DNA of 32,243 nt. It comes from an uncultured Pseudomonadota bacterium (GTDB taxonomy: Bacteria; Pseudomonadota; Alphaproteobacteria; RF32; CAG-239). The stretch spans positions 1 through 32,243 of the forward strand of contig CASDYX010000017.1 of assembly GCA_949286215.1 (NCBI GenBank). The letters run 5' to 3'. Of this stretch, positions 31,519-32,243 are shown in pieces (positions within the stretch are counted from its first letter, which is position 1; every line of letters starts with the position of its first letter). A program made the translations under genes and the position numbers. The notes under the pieces were generated by a model. It was not told where the DNA came from, ran no database searches, and saw only the letters and a program-made list of their open reading frames with translations.

Positions 31519-32013
31519 ATGAGAAAGCTGCTTGTGATAGGATTATCCTTTCTTGCTCTAACCGGATTGGGTGGGGTAAGTGAAAATAATGTTCAAGAAC
31601 AATCACAATCGGCAAACTCTAATTACATACACTTCGTAAGAACTTGTCAAAACCAAACCTTTGAACCTTTATCTAAGGCAAGTCTAGAAATAGGCTTGCC
31701 TTATCGCCATGCTATTCAAACTGCCGGTGTTCATTTTATTACCGATAGTGGCGGTGTTAGTTTTGATATTCCTGAATTTCCTAGTAGTTACAAAGAAAGC
31801 TGTCAAAATGCCGGTTATACTTTGACGAATTGTACATCAGGAAATCCAACATCCTTTTGTCCTTATGACAGCACTTATTTTAGAGAATGCTGTGATGCAG
31901 CTTATAAATATTCCAAATATGAATGTTCTTATCCTTTAACCATTAGCTCTGCTTCTTGCGGTGGAAAATTTAAGTGCTATTGTGACACAAAACTTTATCC
32001 AATTATCCGATAA
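31519..32013 (+). pseudogene. Cysteine-rich secreted protein, first reading frame (ends at an apparent frameshift)
   Basis: ATG 31519 has GAGG seven bases upstream; the ATG at 31507 lies before that site and is less likely. A signal peptide (MRKLLVIGLSFLALTG) is followed by a 145-residue exported part with ten cysteines, including FRECCDAAYKYSKYEC and SASCGGKFKCYCDTKLYP. It then ends at TAA 32011-32013, shortly after LYP. The plus-one frame continues the same cysteine-rich style without a break to the window edge (next entry), so the stop is most likely produced by a one-base insertion or a small deletion near 32002. Disulfide-rich surface or adhesin-like role inferred only from composition. 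Confidence 0.6.
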
Positions 32014-32243
32014 ATGTGTTGATGACACCGGGACGCATTATGCCGAGTGTAAATGCCCTTCTTACTATAGACCTTGTGATAGTGCCGATAATCTTATTGG
32101 TATTGGTACAGCTTGCCAAAGTATGGGAGAAACCGTTTATAATGCTTGTGAGTGCAAAACCGGATACAATCAAGTCTGTGAAGAATTCGGACCAACCAAT
32201 GCTAATGATTACTGCCTCAACGGCATCAAATATTACAAATCTT
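32003..32243 (+). pseudogene. Continuation of the cysteine-rich protein in the shifted frame (partial)
   Basis: Frame 2 is open from before 32003 to the window end and reads LSDKCVDDTGTHYAECKCP, then PSYYRPCDSADNLIGIGTAC and further cysteine-rich units (nine cysteines in about 80 residues), with repeated C-x-C words (ECKC, ACEC) like the CYC of the upstream part. Dropping one A at 32002 joins LYP directly to LSDKC in frame. The gene runs past the window edge, so the total length is unknown. It could be a real pseudogene, a phase-variable gene or a sequencing error. Confidence 0.55.

Noticed and set aside
1..32243. CRISPR array, transposase, phage genes or replication origin
   Set aside because: No regular spacer-repeat array, transposase or integrase motif, phage structural gene or DnaA-box cluster was found.

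Overview
The window looks like a chromosome segment of a low-GC, flagellated alphaproteobacterium, probably host- or gut-associated. Four things point there: a full-length CtrA response regulator beside fliI-fliJ; an alpha-type SspB with the C-terminal VVSIDAFRKK motif; a circularly permuted (two-piece) ssrA gene whose tag reads ANDNNVAPVALAA; and the alphaproteobacterial order rpiB-glyA-nrdR-nusB. The genus is not decided. The gut guess rests on base composition, the apparent loss of the usual rib genes at the nrdR-nusB junction, and the style of several exported proteins.

Layout. 1-99: tail of a probable flagellin and its terminator. 79-3401: sirtuin cobB, then a toxin-immunity-like pair (HNH-like protein plus SUKH/YrhA-like partner) and a GtrA-type membrane protein. 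3488-3984: a 63-bp direct repeat carrying terminator hairpins around a structured 110-bp element, then tRNA-Asn and tRNA-Cys with their promoter. 4073-9345: housekeeping run rpiB-glyA, nrdR-nusB-def-fmt, interrupted by a WG-like lipoprotein gene on the opposite strand. 9348-11222: three unrecognised minus-strand genes. 11387-14527: MacA-like adaptor, ABC ATPase and FtsX-type permease (a tripartite efflux pump with MacB split in two). 14541-17244: ctrA divergent from fliI-fliJ. 17260-20068: tandem duplicated ArsB/NhaD-type ion transporters. 20104-22619: TrmJ-like methyltransferase, two exported unknowns, cysE. 22726-24622: alpha/beta hydrolase, ribbon-helix-helix gene, sspB and ssrA. 24653-27895: a nine-residue-repeat protein, a DHFR, and three more unrecognised minus-strand genes. 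27925-31316: SEC59/DGK1-type membrane kinase, PAP2 phosphatase and an LtaS-like phosphotransferase, an envelope-lipid cluster. 31519-end: a cysteine-rich secreted protein broken by an apparent frameshift.

How the parts fit. ssrA tags stalled proteins and SspB delivers them to ClpXP, so trans-translation and tag recognition are encoded side by side on one strand. nusB-def-fmt, glyA and the DHFR serve translation start and one-carbon supply. ctrA sits opposite flagellar export genes that it may control. The most unusual layer is a scattered set of small unrecognised genes (5905, 9348, 10252, 10881, 24728, 26355, 26912, 27460). Most have no Shine-Dalgarno sequence and an AT-rich leader, unlike the strongly SD-led housekeeping genes. 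They sit alone or in a pair between terminators, and three of their promoters share the exact -35 TTGCCA. They look like an accessory layer of separate origin or separate regulation.
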